From Chamaecrista fasciculata (Eukaryota > Streptophyta > Magnoliopsida > Fabales > Fabaceae): a DNA stretch of 64,000 nt. Every line of letters begins with the position of its first letter. Position 1 is the first letter of the stretch. Shown here one piece after another: positions 1 to 9,386 of the stretch. Under the pieces are notes generated by a model. It was not told the DNA's origin. It was given only the letters and a program-made list of their open reading frames with translations, and ran no database searches. The stretch spans positions 31,635 through 95,634 of the forward strand of contig QANZ01034935.1 in the NCBI GenBank assembly GCA_003254925.1. Reading direction: 5' to 3'. The position numbers and the translations under genes are program-made.

Positions 1-389
1 TTTGTGAGTTGAGTTGTGTGAGAGATCAAGATCACCATTCTTGATCTAAAGGCGCCATCTATCTTGGAGTTTGAGAAGAGTTCTTGAATCCAAGAACACC
101 GTAGATAAGGCTCCCGGTTTGCTTGGAGAAGTAAACGTGGCTAGCACCTAGGCATCTACCAAACTGTTCGTGTGGATCACCGGTGGAGGGAGCACACTCG
201 GAGTGGACTCCTCAAATTCGTAGACGCAAAGAACAGCCATTGACTGGGGTAAATTCTTGACCTTATACCGATACAGATTCATATAGCGGATCTATTGGGA
301 AAGAAATCGTTGTGTACTTTTATCTTTGGTTTAAAATTTTATTTTATATCCGTTGTCGCTTCCGCTGCGTGCACCGCGATTTCCCAACA
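1..389. repeat. Partial LTR-like sequence ending in CCCAACA
   Basis: Retrotransposon-like, non-coding. The stretch ends in a terminal CCCAACA at 383-389. Read on the minus strand it starts TGTTGGGAAATCGCGG and is preceded by a purine-rich GAGGGTGG that could be a polypurine tract. This type of end resembles LTR termini of large copia elements of the wheat Angela/BARE style. The left part lies outside the window, so the orientation and true length cannot be settled. Confidence 0.45.
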
Positions 390-1526
390 CCACCCTCATA
401 TTAATATTAGGGAATTTTATAATTCAATAATTTCCTAACTTTTAGGAAACTTATCTGAATTATTTTTCCCTAATATTTTAATTGTAAATAATTAATCCAT
501 ATTAATCATTTAACAATTATAATATTTAAACTTGTCCCACAAATTTAAATATTCCACAACTGTAGATTAATTAAGACAAGACTTAATGTCCCAGAAATTC
601 CGCTGTGTCTTAAACTGTGCCACCGGAGTGACCCACGAATTAACCCTAATTCGTCTCGCTATTTAAACGGTGTCCCGATCCTGCTCATGTGTGACCCAGC
701 AGGCCCCACGTGAAGTTGGCAGCAAGTCATCTCCATGACCTACAAGTCGTGAGCGGACTCTAGCAAGCCATCACGACTACCCAAATTCCCAAAACACGTG
801 AGTTATCGTTTTTACCAAAACCGACTTAACCTTAGTACCACCTTGTCAGAGACCCTATTGCCCTACGATATCTTGGTCATGGATTAGGCACAGGGAAGTC
901 ATCCATAATCCAAACCACAACTTTCTCGATTCCCTGAGTAAGTCCCAATTTAGTGAGTGGCCACTCTTTCCCTTGGACAGACTCATCGAGGGCGCCAGTT
1001 AGATATCTCTCATCTAATGAGCGACAAAATCCCATATTGGTCAATCCACATTCCTCAGCACGACAATCAACCAAACCCGTACTTAGCCCTTATGGCTACC
1101 CTGTCACAGGCAACGTTAGACTAAGCCAAAGTTTGACAACTACAACGCCGGAATAATGATGACCTCAGGTCTAAGGCATCGCTACAGGTGTACAGGAGAG
1201 GCAAGCTGATGACTAAACCCATGCAGGACTCTCCTGGACAGTCCAGCAACTCGTAACCCCTTACGCAATTGCACCATGACTCTCGTCCCAGCATCTAGTG
1301 CATGCATCTCTATGCATCGAGGTCATGCTGGTCTTAATTCATTTTCATTCCCACGAAAACAATCGACCAGGGACAGATTTAGATTAATTATCTCATAATT
1401 AATCACGGACGCTATCATAGTAAACATGCTAATAATATGATAACCATTAATTTATCTCTATAAATTAATCCAAATGTTCATAACATTTCTTATAAAATGA
1501 TTGGCCCTAGGGCACAATCTCCAACA
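390..1526 (-). mobile_element. Copia-like LTR sequence inserted in a gypsy element
   Basis: On the minus strand this begins TGTTGGAGATTGTGCCCTAG, which looks like the LTR start of Angela/Tork-type copia elements in other plants (from memory of the family, not a search). It then runs through about 1.1 kb of non-coding, moderately GC-rich sequence. The boundary with unrelated gag-coding sequence is sharp at 1526/1527. Short open frames at 877-1074 and 953-1156 overlap on both strands and look fortuitous. A matching target duplication is not visible because the other end is outside the window or rearranged. Confidence 0.5.
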
Positions 1527-1697
1527 TATCTGTCCTGTGGCGCCTGTCTGGGTAACGGGTGGTGCAGTTCGAGAGGGTCCCTCGTCCCTGAGTTCCTCCT
1601 GTCCGTGGCCCTCCTGAGTTCCCGGGGCGTTCTCCTGAGAGTCAGAGGGGTCGTCCTCCAGAAGGTGATCATGGGGGGATTCCTCGATATTGGCCAT
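1527..1697 (-). pseudogene. 5' end of a Ty3/gypsy gag ORF, truncated
   Basis: An ATG at 1697 (minus) opens an acidic, Ser/Pro/Gln-rich frame starting MANIEESPHDHLLEDD, about 57 codons, which then runs into the copia-like LTR at 1526. It lies 143 bp downstream of the primer-binding-site-like motif at 1840-1855, where a gag start is expected. The rest of gag and all of pol are missing from the window. I infer gag from position and composition, not from a recognised domain. Confidence 0.5.
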
Positions 1698-1839
1698 AGC
1701 AAGATATGGTTCACCTAGTTCACAAGTTAAACGTCGGTGAGTTAGCTTTTAAAGAAAAGCAAGAGGGGTGAGCACAAGGGCTCACGCATGCAAAAAGTGG
1801 TGAGGAGCACATGGTTATGAACGCACGGCATAGGGATCC

Positions 1840-1855
1840 CCACGGACGGCGCCAA
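1840..1855 (-). other. Primer binding site of a gypsy (Tat-like) element
   Basis: On the minus strand the sequence directly after the LTR end TATCA reads TTGGCGCCGTCCGTGG. The TGGCGCCGTCYGTGGGGA motif is typical of the leader of plant Tat/Ogre-type gypsy elements. This fixes the element's minus orientation. Confidence 0.6.
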
Positions 1856-2473
1856 TGATAAACTAGAAAAAGGGCAGGCTTACCTAGTTCCCAAGTGTGG
1901 GCTGCAAGAGCAAGCTTGAATGTCCAAGTACCTACAAGAACTTCACAGGGGGTCCTGCGAAGAATACTCTGACGCTCAAGTTAGAATGTGAGAGATATGA
2001 GAGCAAGAGAATTCCAGTGAGTAAGAAGTAGCTAACCTTTGTCTGCTAGGTTGAGCTCTATTTATAGAGCAGGGTGAGAGTGGTGGCCAGCGCGCGGGGC
2101 GCACCACGTAGTCGAACTCGATCTACACCAGCGAGAGTGGTGGAGACCGAGATTTGCGAAGCAAGGCAATCGTGGGTGATTGCGCGTCGTGTTACAGGGC
2201 GGGCGCCAGCGGACTAGAGAGCGTGGGTATGACCAAGTCTATGGCCCACGATCTCTACCAGCGAGGATGGAGACCGTGAATTGCGGAGCAAGGCAATCAT
2301 GGGTGATTGCATGCCAAGCTGGGGGCAAGCGCCATAATCCCGGTTGGATCACGGTTGCCCCTAAAAGCGCGGAGGGGCATTTGATTGGCTCAAGTGCGCC
2401 CTGAAGGGTTTGGAGGGGGAAAGAGGCCCAGATCGAGGACCTATTAGGCGTACGCCCAAATAGTGATGTATCA
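1856..2473 (-). repeat. LTR of a gypsy (Tat-like) retrotransposon
   Basis: About 618 bp bounded by TGATA (minus-strand start at 2473) and TATCA (end at 1856), a perfect 5-bp terminal inversion. It directly abuts the primer-binding-site motif. A CTCTATAAATAGAGC stretch near 2050-2066 is a good TATA box in the right orientation for the LTR promoter. The GC content is clearly higher than in the surrounding DNA. Only this LTR is seen; the partner LTR is outside the window or lost. Confidence 0.6.
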
Positions 2474-2891
2474 GATAGATTGAAGAGTACTAAGCATTCA
2501 CTTTTTAAAAGATATTTGAGTAATTGATTAATTTAAAAGATAAATTATTAAAAATATTCACAAAATAGTGATACTACTATAATTTAATCCCACATATTAT
2601 GTGATTTATACTTAATTAACTGATTGTATAATAATCTTGCTATAATGAAAAAAAATCAAATTTTTGAAATTTAAATACAAAGGAAATAAAAATATTTTTC
2701 CTATGCAGCACCATGGCTATAATAAAAAAAATCACATAAGATAATTATGAATTCAATTTTTTTAAAAAAAAATTGTATATTAACTAAATTGGTTAGATAT
2801 TTATGAGATATGTGATGGTAATAGAAATAAATTAAATAATCATAAATTTAATTATATCAAAATCTGTTTTAAAATTTGAAAATACGATTTA
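2474..2891. other. AT-rich intergenic DNA
   Basis: No coding frame, RNA gene or recognisable repeat end seen. It is very AT-rich with short A and T runs. Confidence 0.6.
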
Positions 2892-2899
2892 ATAGGCTA

Positions 2900-3234
2900 C
2901 TAGGAAGCATGGACACTGACACGGACACGGGACACGACACGGACACGGACACAGCGACACGTTAAACTCTCAAAATTACGCGACACGACACGCCATATAT
3001 TTATATATATAAATAATTAAATATTCATAATTTTTAATGAAAAATTTAAAAATTACAAGTTTTATTCATAATATATGTCGTATGTATTATTATTTTCTCT
3101 TATATGTCATGTTAAAGTCACAAAAAATTAATTTATATTTTAAAATTTATGAATATGTGTCGTACGGGTGTCGGACACTGACACGTGTCCGACACGGCGA
3201 CACGTCCTCAAAATGAAGTGTCCATGCTTCTTAG
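2900..3234. mobile_element. 335-bp MITE, copy 1 (GAAGCATGGACACT family)
   Basis: The ends are inverted: CTAGGAAGCATGGACACT at the left and the complement of CTAAGAAGCATGGACACT at the right (17 of 18 match). The element is flanked by a perfect 8-bp duplication, ATAGGCTA, at 2892-2899 and 3235-3242. GACACGGACACG-type short repeats fill both subterminal regions around an AT-rich middle. There is no coding capacity. The 8-bp duplication suggests hAT transposition; MULE elements usually make 9 bp. A second copy of exactly the same length is at 43003-43337. Confidence 0.8.
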
Positions 3235-3615
3235 ATAGGCTATCATCATGAAGATTTCCAAATGTATATAATCAAATAATTATTGATGTTGATTATTAAC
3301 CAATACAAAAAATTTCAAAATATATTATTTTGTCTATAGTTTTTCTTCTAATTTAAGGAAAATTAAAAAAAAATTGATACAAAATAACAATTAAAAAGTT
3401 CATAATTATGAAGTATGAACTCATTACAATCAAAAGCCCAACTTAGCAAAAAGCCCATTATAATCCCCAACAAACACAAAAGCGCAATTCACCAATTTGG
3501 TGCTTCTGACATGTATGTCTCTTATTCTCGCTTCAAATGAGATAGACATAATATAATGACTTGAGAAATACATTGCGTTAAATGTATATTACTCCATATT
3601 CGGTAATATAATCTT

Positions 3616-3767
3616 TTTTTTTTTTTTGATACACACAAAAGATTAGTTACAAATGAAGATCAGAAAAAATAACATAAAGTTTGTCCCTAAGGAAAAAATA
3701 AGTCGAAAGCCAACTAAAAAGCTCCTTGGCGAGCGCCGGCGGGGCGTGATGAACCTTCAAGCTCCTT
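3616..3767 (-). mobile_element. Short 5'-truncated retroposon with poly(A) tail
   Basis: A 152-bp insertion flanked by a perfect 14-bp direct repeat, GGTAATATAATCTT, at 3602-3615 and 3768-3781. A T-run at the left means the inserted strand is minus and ends ...TGTATC followed by A12. This is the standard outcome of target-primed reverse transcription by a LINE. No open frame is retained. Confidence 0.8.
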
Positions 3768-3813
3768 GGTAATATAATCTTAACTGGGGAAAGAAACTAG
3801 GGATTTCGAGTGA

Positions 3814-3827
3814 ATGGCCAAAAAAAA
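3814..3827 (+). mobile_element. Micro-insertion: GGCC-A tail between 20-bp direct repeats
   Basis: Fourteen bases, ATGGCC plus A8, sit between two perfect copies of AAACTAGGGATTTCGAGTGA (3794-3813 and 3828-3847). Confidence 0.7.
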
Positions 3828-3911
3828 AAACTAGGGATTTCGAGTGAAGACTGAGAAACTACGGTATTTGGTGAAAACTGACACTGAATTTTTCTTTTTA
3901 AATTTCAATCT

Positions 3912-3933
3912 TTTTTTTTTGTTTTTTACCTGA
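3912..3933 (-). mobile_element. Micro-insertion with T-run between 18-bp direct repeats
   Basis: Twenty-two bases beginning with nine T lie between perfect copies of CTTTTTAAATTTCAATCT (3894-3911 and 3934-3951). Confidence 0.65.
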
Positions 3934-4028
3934 CTTTTTAAATTTCAATCTGATTTATCATGCATGCGACTCGGATGCTTTATATTTGTAAATTTGTAAT
4001 TATTCATGCAGATAAACGAAAATAATAG

Positions 4029-4425
4029 GTTAAAGTCTAACTTTAGTTTTATATCTTTTGTTCAGTTCCCAATTTGGTCCTGTATCTTTTTTTGTTGCAA
4101 TTTTATCTTATATCTTTGCAAAAGGTGCTAATTTTGGTTTCATGTCATTTTTAGTCTCAGATCTTTTAGTTAGGTTATAAAATTAGTTCCATATCTTTAT
4201 AAAATGATCAACCAAGATATGAGACTATTCTAAACCTGACCTAAAGATATAGGACCAATTCTGCAATTAACCCAAAGATATAGAACCAAATCTCCAACAA
4301 AAAATATATGAGACCAAATTGGGACCTGATTCAAAGATATGAGACCAAAAGTGAAACAAAAAAATATATGGGACTAAATTGGGAACTGAGCAAAAAATAT
4401 GAGATCAAATTTACACTTTAATCAA
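4029..4425. repeat. Inverted-repeat element of GGTCC/ATATCTTTT modules
   Basis: The left arm carries forward modules such as CCCAATTTGGTCC and the right arm their reverse complements such as GGGACTAAATTGGG. The tips match (GTTAAAGT.TAA against TTACACTTTAA). This is the first of several related foldback elements in the window. No coding frame. Confidence 0.65.
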
Positions 4426-4487
4426 AATAATCCAATCACTTTAATTTATCAATTCATCACTCGTAAACGTATGTTATTTACTTATGG

Positions 4488-5037
4488 CAAAACACCCTTT
4501 CATGCCCTTAACGTTTACGGTGATTTTCAGTTATGCCCCTAACGTTTCATTTGTGTCAGTTGTGCCCCCAATGTAAAACGTTAGTTTCAATTATGCCCCC
4601 AATTTCAATCATCCACAAAGAAAAACACCATTTTCGCACGATTTGAGCTCGGTTTTGATCAGATTTCATATGGGTACTCATTTTTTACTCCTAAGGATCA
4701 TTTTGCACATGGAAATTTTGAGAAAAATGCTTCGTTTTGGTCCTTTTGGGGTTCATCGGGTCCGATTTTCTTCGGATTTGGGGCTATTTTAAACTTTATC
4801 TTCGAAATTGATCCAAGGAATCAAGTTTGTTATGTCCAAAAATTAAAACCCATATAAAATCTGATCAAAATCGAGCTCAAATCGTGCAAAAATGGTGTTT
4901 GTTTTTGTGGATGATTGAAATTGGGGGCATAATTGAAACTAACGTTTCACATTGGGGGCACAACTGACACAAATGAAACGTTAGGGGCATAATTGAAAAT
5001 CACCGCAAACGTTAAGGGCACGAAATGGTGTTTTTTT
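4488..5037. repeat. Long hairpin element, arms about 185 bp
   Basis: The left arm, about 4488-4675, starts AACACCCTTTCATGCCC and contains TTATGCCCCTAACG. The right arm, about 4850-5037, is its reverse complement and ends AAGGGCACGAAATGGTG. Conservation between the arms is high along the whole length, with a 170-bp spacer. If transcribed, it would fold into a long double-stranded RNA. No ORF. Confidence 0.75.
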
Positions 5038-5357
5038 AATTGTCAGTTTAATTGCCTATTAAGTACTATACCACTTTTGTTTAGTTGTGCATACAAATTA
5101 AAAGGCATGGTTGCCTGTTAATTTCAACTCAATTGAGGAGAATAACAATGGATCACGCATCTTTCTTTTTCAACTTATCGTCTTCATTCCTCTTATTACT
5201 TACAATGCGTATTGCGTAATCAATCTGAATTATATTCCTTAACTTCCATAATTTGGAAAGGTTCAAAGGTTAAACACAAACATAGAAATATCAGTCACAC
5301 TAGTGACTAGACCATATATTTTTATTTTATCACACCAAACAAACTACATTATCAGTT

Positions 5358-5373
5358 TTTTTTTTTGGCCAAC
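5358..5373 (-). mobile_element. Micro-insertion: T9-GGCC between 16-bp direct repeats
   Basis: Sixteen bases, T9 followed by GGCCAAC, lie between perfect copies of AACTACATTATCAGTT (5342-5357 and 5374-5389). In A-rich orientation it ends GTTGGCC-A9, the same tail as the insertions at 3814 and 56765. Confidence 0.7.
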
Positions 5374-5576
5374 AACTACATTATCAGTTACATTACGTTT
5401 CGTCCAACACTTTCATTCCTTTTAATTTTTTTGTCTTTTTTCCATCCTATATCTTGCTTATTGGATCTTTTTTTTTTTTTTTGGGCCTGAGAATGTTGCT
5501 CTATAGCTAGAGCTTTTTCTAGAGCCCTTTGAATAGGTTTCTTTTACTTAAAAGGTACTTTTTTTAATTAAAATAA

Positions 5577-6013
5577 GCAAAAGTACTAATTTCGTCCCTA
5601 AACTTTACACCAACTCTCAATTTCGTCCCTAAACTTTTTTTGCTGTCAACTTCGTCCCCAAACTCTACATCAACTGTCAATTTCGTCCCCGATCTTTCAC
5701 ATTTTTGTCAATTTTATCCTTTGACCAACTTCTTTTAATAAATTAACGACAGACTGCATCCTGTTTTTGAATCTAAGTTAGGATTTTAGTTTCTTTTTCT
5801 ATCAATTTTACATTATATATCGTTAGACACATAGATTTTGTCCTCAATACTTGGCTAAAGTAAGAGCAAAGGATAAAATTGACCAAAATGTGAAAGATTA
5901 GAGACGAAATTGACAGCAAAAAAATATTGGGGACGAAATTGACAGCATATGTAAAGTTTGGGGACAAAATTGACAGCAGGTGTAAAGTTTGAGGACGAAA
6001 TGGGTACTTTTGC
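5577..6013. repeat. Inverted-repeat element of TTTCGTCCC modules
   Basis: It begins GCAAAAGTACTAATTTCGTC and ends with the inverse GACGAAATGGGTACTTTTGC. Three to four AATTTCGTCCC units sit in the left arm, with inverse units at the right. No coding content. Confidence 0.7.
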
Positions 6014-6509
6014 CATTAAAATAAGTTATTTTATGCACATAGAGGTTTGTTTGGATAAATTTTTGTAAAGAGATAGAAGTTAAAATGAAATTTTTATAAG
6101 GAGTTCAATTTTAGAGTTTCAACTTAAAGCATAGAAACTGTTCTTTTTATCCATTTTATTAATTAAAGTATTTTTATATGTCATTTTGTATCAAGCAACT
6201 TTTATAATAATTAAAAGTACTTTTTGCTCTAGATTTATGGTCTCACACGATAGTAGTGGAATTTGATTGCAAAAGGTCTCAAATTACAATCCTAAATCTA
6301 TTTCTGACCTATCTTTGTTTGGAATTGTCATGGGAAATGTTTATCATTTAAAAAATTAATTTATTTCTTGTGATTTAGTTTGGTGTAGAGGAATTTGTAA
6401 TGAGGTTGTCCATAGATTGACAAAGCACTCACTTTCTTTAATTGACTTTAAGATTTGGTTAGATGATTTATCTTTTTATATTTCTGATGTAATTGTTTTT
6501 TAGTATGTT

Positions 6510-7002
6510 TAATGAAGAGGTAACACACTATTTGGTCCCTCATTTTTCACGGTTTGAACTATTTGGTCCCTGCATTATTGAAATGTAGTATTTGGTCCCT
6601 CAATAATTATAAATGTTAACTTGTCAGTCCCTATAAGCTGTCTCCGTTACTAACAGTGATGAGTTGGTAGTTAAGTGCACATGTGGCAAGTTAAATGCCA
6701 CATGTTTAACTATTTGGTCCCTCAATTTTACAATTAAAATCTAAGTTGGCTTGGTAGTTAAGTGCACATGTGGCAAGTTAAATGCCACATGTTTAACTAT
6801 TTGGTCCCTCAATTTTACAATTAAAATCTAAGTTGGCTCTATTTTGAAAACTCATCACTGTTACTAACGGAGATAGCTTACAGGGACTAATGAGTTAACA
6901 TTTGTAATTATTGAGAGATCAAATAGTACATTTCAATAATGCAGGGACCAAATAGTTCAAACCGTGAAAAATAAGGGACCAAATAGTATGTTTCCTCTTT
7001 AA
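6510..7002. repeat. Inverted-repeat element of ACTATTTGGTCCC modules
   Basis: The terminal inversion pairs TAATGAAGAGGTAACACACT at the left with AGTATGTTTCCTCTTTAATG at the right. An internal 87-bp unit is duplicated in tandem (6664-6837). It is related to the element at 24583-25080. Confidence 0.7.
6664..6837 (+). repeat. Perfect 87-bp tandem duplication
   Basis: 6664-6750 and 6751-6837 are identical by eye over 87 bp, each beginning TTGGTAGTTAAGTGCACATG. Perfect identity suggests a recent slippage or unequal crossover inside the inverted-repeat element. Confidence 0.85.
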
Positions 7003-7449
7003 TGAAATTTCCTTTTCTTGATAAATTAAAATAATTAAAAGTACTTTTATATTTAATATCCAAACATAAAAATCGTATTACTTTAGTCAATATATCTTTT
7101 TTAAAAAAATTGATAAATAAAATTTTCGTTTACAAACTTATTCAAATGGACTCCTCACTCCTATAACAATAATTTTCACAAGTTGGGATTGTATACATAA
7201 TATGGTGATATGCCTCATTATAATAAAATGAAACGATGAATTAAGGAAGCAAAATAAGAATGAAAAATGTGGGAGTTATGCACCAAGAATGTATTATTTC
7301 TATAAATAATAATAAAAATAATAATAAAAAAGTTACATGAAGAATAGTAGTTGACGAGGATAATATTTGAAAAAGTGGAGGTAAGTAGAGGGATTGGGTA
7401 AGTGAATTAGGTAGTTAGAAGGAAGTGAGAAAGTAACAAAACAAGAGCA
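7003..7449. other. AT-rich intergenic DNA
   Basis: No gene seen. The stretch holds an ATA/ATAATA-rich patch near 7300-7330 and no clear repeat boundary. Confidence 0.5.
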
Positions 7450-7700
7450 TGTGAGGGCAATAACAAACATTTATGGCGAATGCCTACGTGTCACATCCAG
7501 AAGAAGGAGCACGTGCATAGGAGGGAAGCATCACGTGGTGGGCCCCACGGGATCACATGAAATAAGCATGGGTGATAAGGCCACGTGTTTCGTGTCTCCT
7601 GAATTATCGCCCATGAAATCACCGTCGATTGCGATGACACGGATACCATTTTTGTGGACTTTGTGGTCATGGGAGCGTTGTAAATTGAAGAAGGTGGAAG
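7450..7700. promoter_or_regulatory. GC-rich island with clustered CACGTG/ACGTG motifs
   Basis: About 250 bp of balanced base composition inside AT-rich DNA. It contains perfect G-boxes (CACGTG) near 7510, 7533 and 7592 plus ACGTGTC near 7486. In plants these are bZIP/bHLH and ABA-response cores. A 98-codon frame crosses the island but resembles no family I know. It could be a cut-off promoter, a gene fragment or part of a transposon. Confidence 0.35.
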
Positions 7701-7704
7701 GCTC

Positions 7705-8185
7705 GGGTCACTGGTTCAATGGTTTAATCGCTGGGTTACTGGTTTAATCGGTTGATCCGGTTTACTTAAAAAATACATTTTTAAATATACATATTCATTA
7801 AATACACATTAATATATTGCAATAATTTAAATATAAAGTAAATATTAAACACTTTAGTACTTTTGGAGCTATTTTGCAATTTTAACCATAACAAGTTTTA
7901 TAAAAATTACATATTGAACCCAATTTTTTTTTTAAAGTTTTCATTTTAGTCCATCTATAATATGTATCCAGGGACTAATTTGTAATTTTTTGAAAATTTT
8001 TTGGGGTCTATGTAATTTTGCAAACCTTGGTGGGTCAAACCGGTTCACGGTTCACCGGTTGGACCGCCGGTTGAACCGGTGAGTCACCGGTTCAACTGCA
8101 ATCCGGTATTTTTATTTCTCCGGACCGGCCTGGGCTCCGGTTCACCGGTCGGACTGCCCGGTCCGGTCCGATTTTTAATACTATG
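7705..8185. repeat. Repeat with GGTTCAACCGGT-rich ends
   Basis: Both sides are rich in GGTTCA/ACCGGT modules: GGTCACTGGTTCAATGG at about 7707 and GGTTGAACCGGTGAGTCACC at about 8070. An AT-rich core lies between. Such CCGG-rich palindromic repeats are common non-autonomous elements in plants. One end of a similar repeat is at 54625-54720. Exact termini are uncertain. Confidence 0.5.
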
Positions 8186-8540
8186 CTATTTTGGTCCCTC
8201 ATGTTTGTTTAAAGTTTTGTTTTAGTCTTTTAATTTTTTTTTTAGTTCCTCAAATTTTTAAAAAGTTTTAACTTTAGTATCCGACTCTTTTCTATTCACA
8301 TTTTTCATTAGAAAAAAAATGAAGAAAACTAACGAACTTTCATCTCTTAACAATTTTGCTATTTTGTATTAAGATCCTAAAAAGAACAAAATTGTTGGGA
8401 GATGAAAGTTAGTTTTTTTTTAAATGAAAAAAGTGAATGGAAAAGAGTCAAGAACTAACGGTGAAACTTTTGAAAACTTGTGTGACCAAAATGAAACTTT
8501 GAGCAAATATAAGGGACCAAAACAAAATTTTGAGCAACAA
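8186..8540. repeat. Inverted-repeat element of TTTTGGTCCC modules
   Basis: The left arm starts CTATTTTGGTCCCTCATGTT; the right arm carries AAGGGACCAAAACAAAATTT. It is the same family as 23877-24325 and the fragment at 26705-26880. No ORF. Confidence 0.6.
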
Positions 8541-8559
8541 AATAGAAGTAACTAATAAC

Positions 8560-9311
8560 TAGAGCTGTCAAAATGGGTTCCAACCCGTGGGTTGGACCCG
8601 TTTAACCCGCAAAAATGGTGAGCCGGGTTGATGCAATCCTGGCTCACCAATAATTTTAACCCGTGTGGGTTGGCTCACCTAACCCGCGAGCCATGGTGAG
8701 CCAACCCGGCGAGTTGGTGGGTTGGCTCACCAACCCACCATGTAAAAAAAAAATTAATTCTAAAATTAAAAAAACTAATAACTTAATTTCATTTTAAGCC
8801 TTCCACTAACTCAAATTACTCTTGACATCTCACTTTTTATATTCACTCACAAAAAGTCACAATAACTCTTAGTTGCCCACTCTCTCACTCTCTCTCTATC
8901 TCACTTTGCTTTTGCATTTTAAGAGTTGGCCTTGACTTTTGTATTGCAATTTGTAATATTTGATGAATTAAATAGGTCTCAGGCCAAAAACACAATAGGT
9001 TGGAACGAAAATTAACATGTGTGGAGTTTTCCATGTATTTTACAACACTTCAAGAACAATGCCAAGAGTTAGATTTGTTTGAATTTTTTTTAAAAAAAAA
9101 AACAGGTTGGGAAAAATGTACATTGAATTTAAAAAAAAAAATTTAAATTTTGGTGGGTTAAGTGAGCCAACCCGGCTCACCAAGATGGTGAGCCGGGTTG
9201 GCATAATCCTGGCTCACCAGAAATTCTGGCCCGCGTGAGCCAGCCCACGTGAACCATAACCCGTGGTGGGCCAACCCGTGTGAGCCGGGTTGACCCACTT
9301 TGACAGCTCTA
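8560..9311. mobile_element. Non-autonomous hAT-like element, 752 bp
   Basis: The terminal inverted repeats are TAGAGCTGTCAAAATGGGT at 8560 and the inverse ACCCACTTTGACAGCTCTA ending at 9311 (18 of 19 match). The target duplication is a perfect 8 bp, CTAATAAC (8552-8559 and 9312-9319), diagnostic of hAT-type integration. The subterminal regions are dense in GGTGAGCC/GGCTCACC and AACCCG repeats, a likely transposase binding array. There is no transposase frame. Confidence 0.85.
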
Positions 9312-9370
9312 CTAATAACAAGTAGGCAGTCAAAAAGTTAGAAGGAGAAAGGCAGAAAAGGCCATGAGGC

Positions 9371-9386
9371 ATGTGGACGTCCACAT
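9371..9386. other. Perfect 16-bp palindrome
   Basis: ATGTGGACGTCCACAT is fully self-complementary and contains a GACGTC core (bZIP-type). No gene follows closely, so a function is not supported. Confidence 0.4.

Noticed and set aside
877-1156. Two overlapping small frames on opposite strands
   Set aside because: Both lie inside the copia-like LTR sequence and match no protein family.
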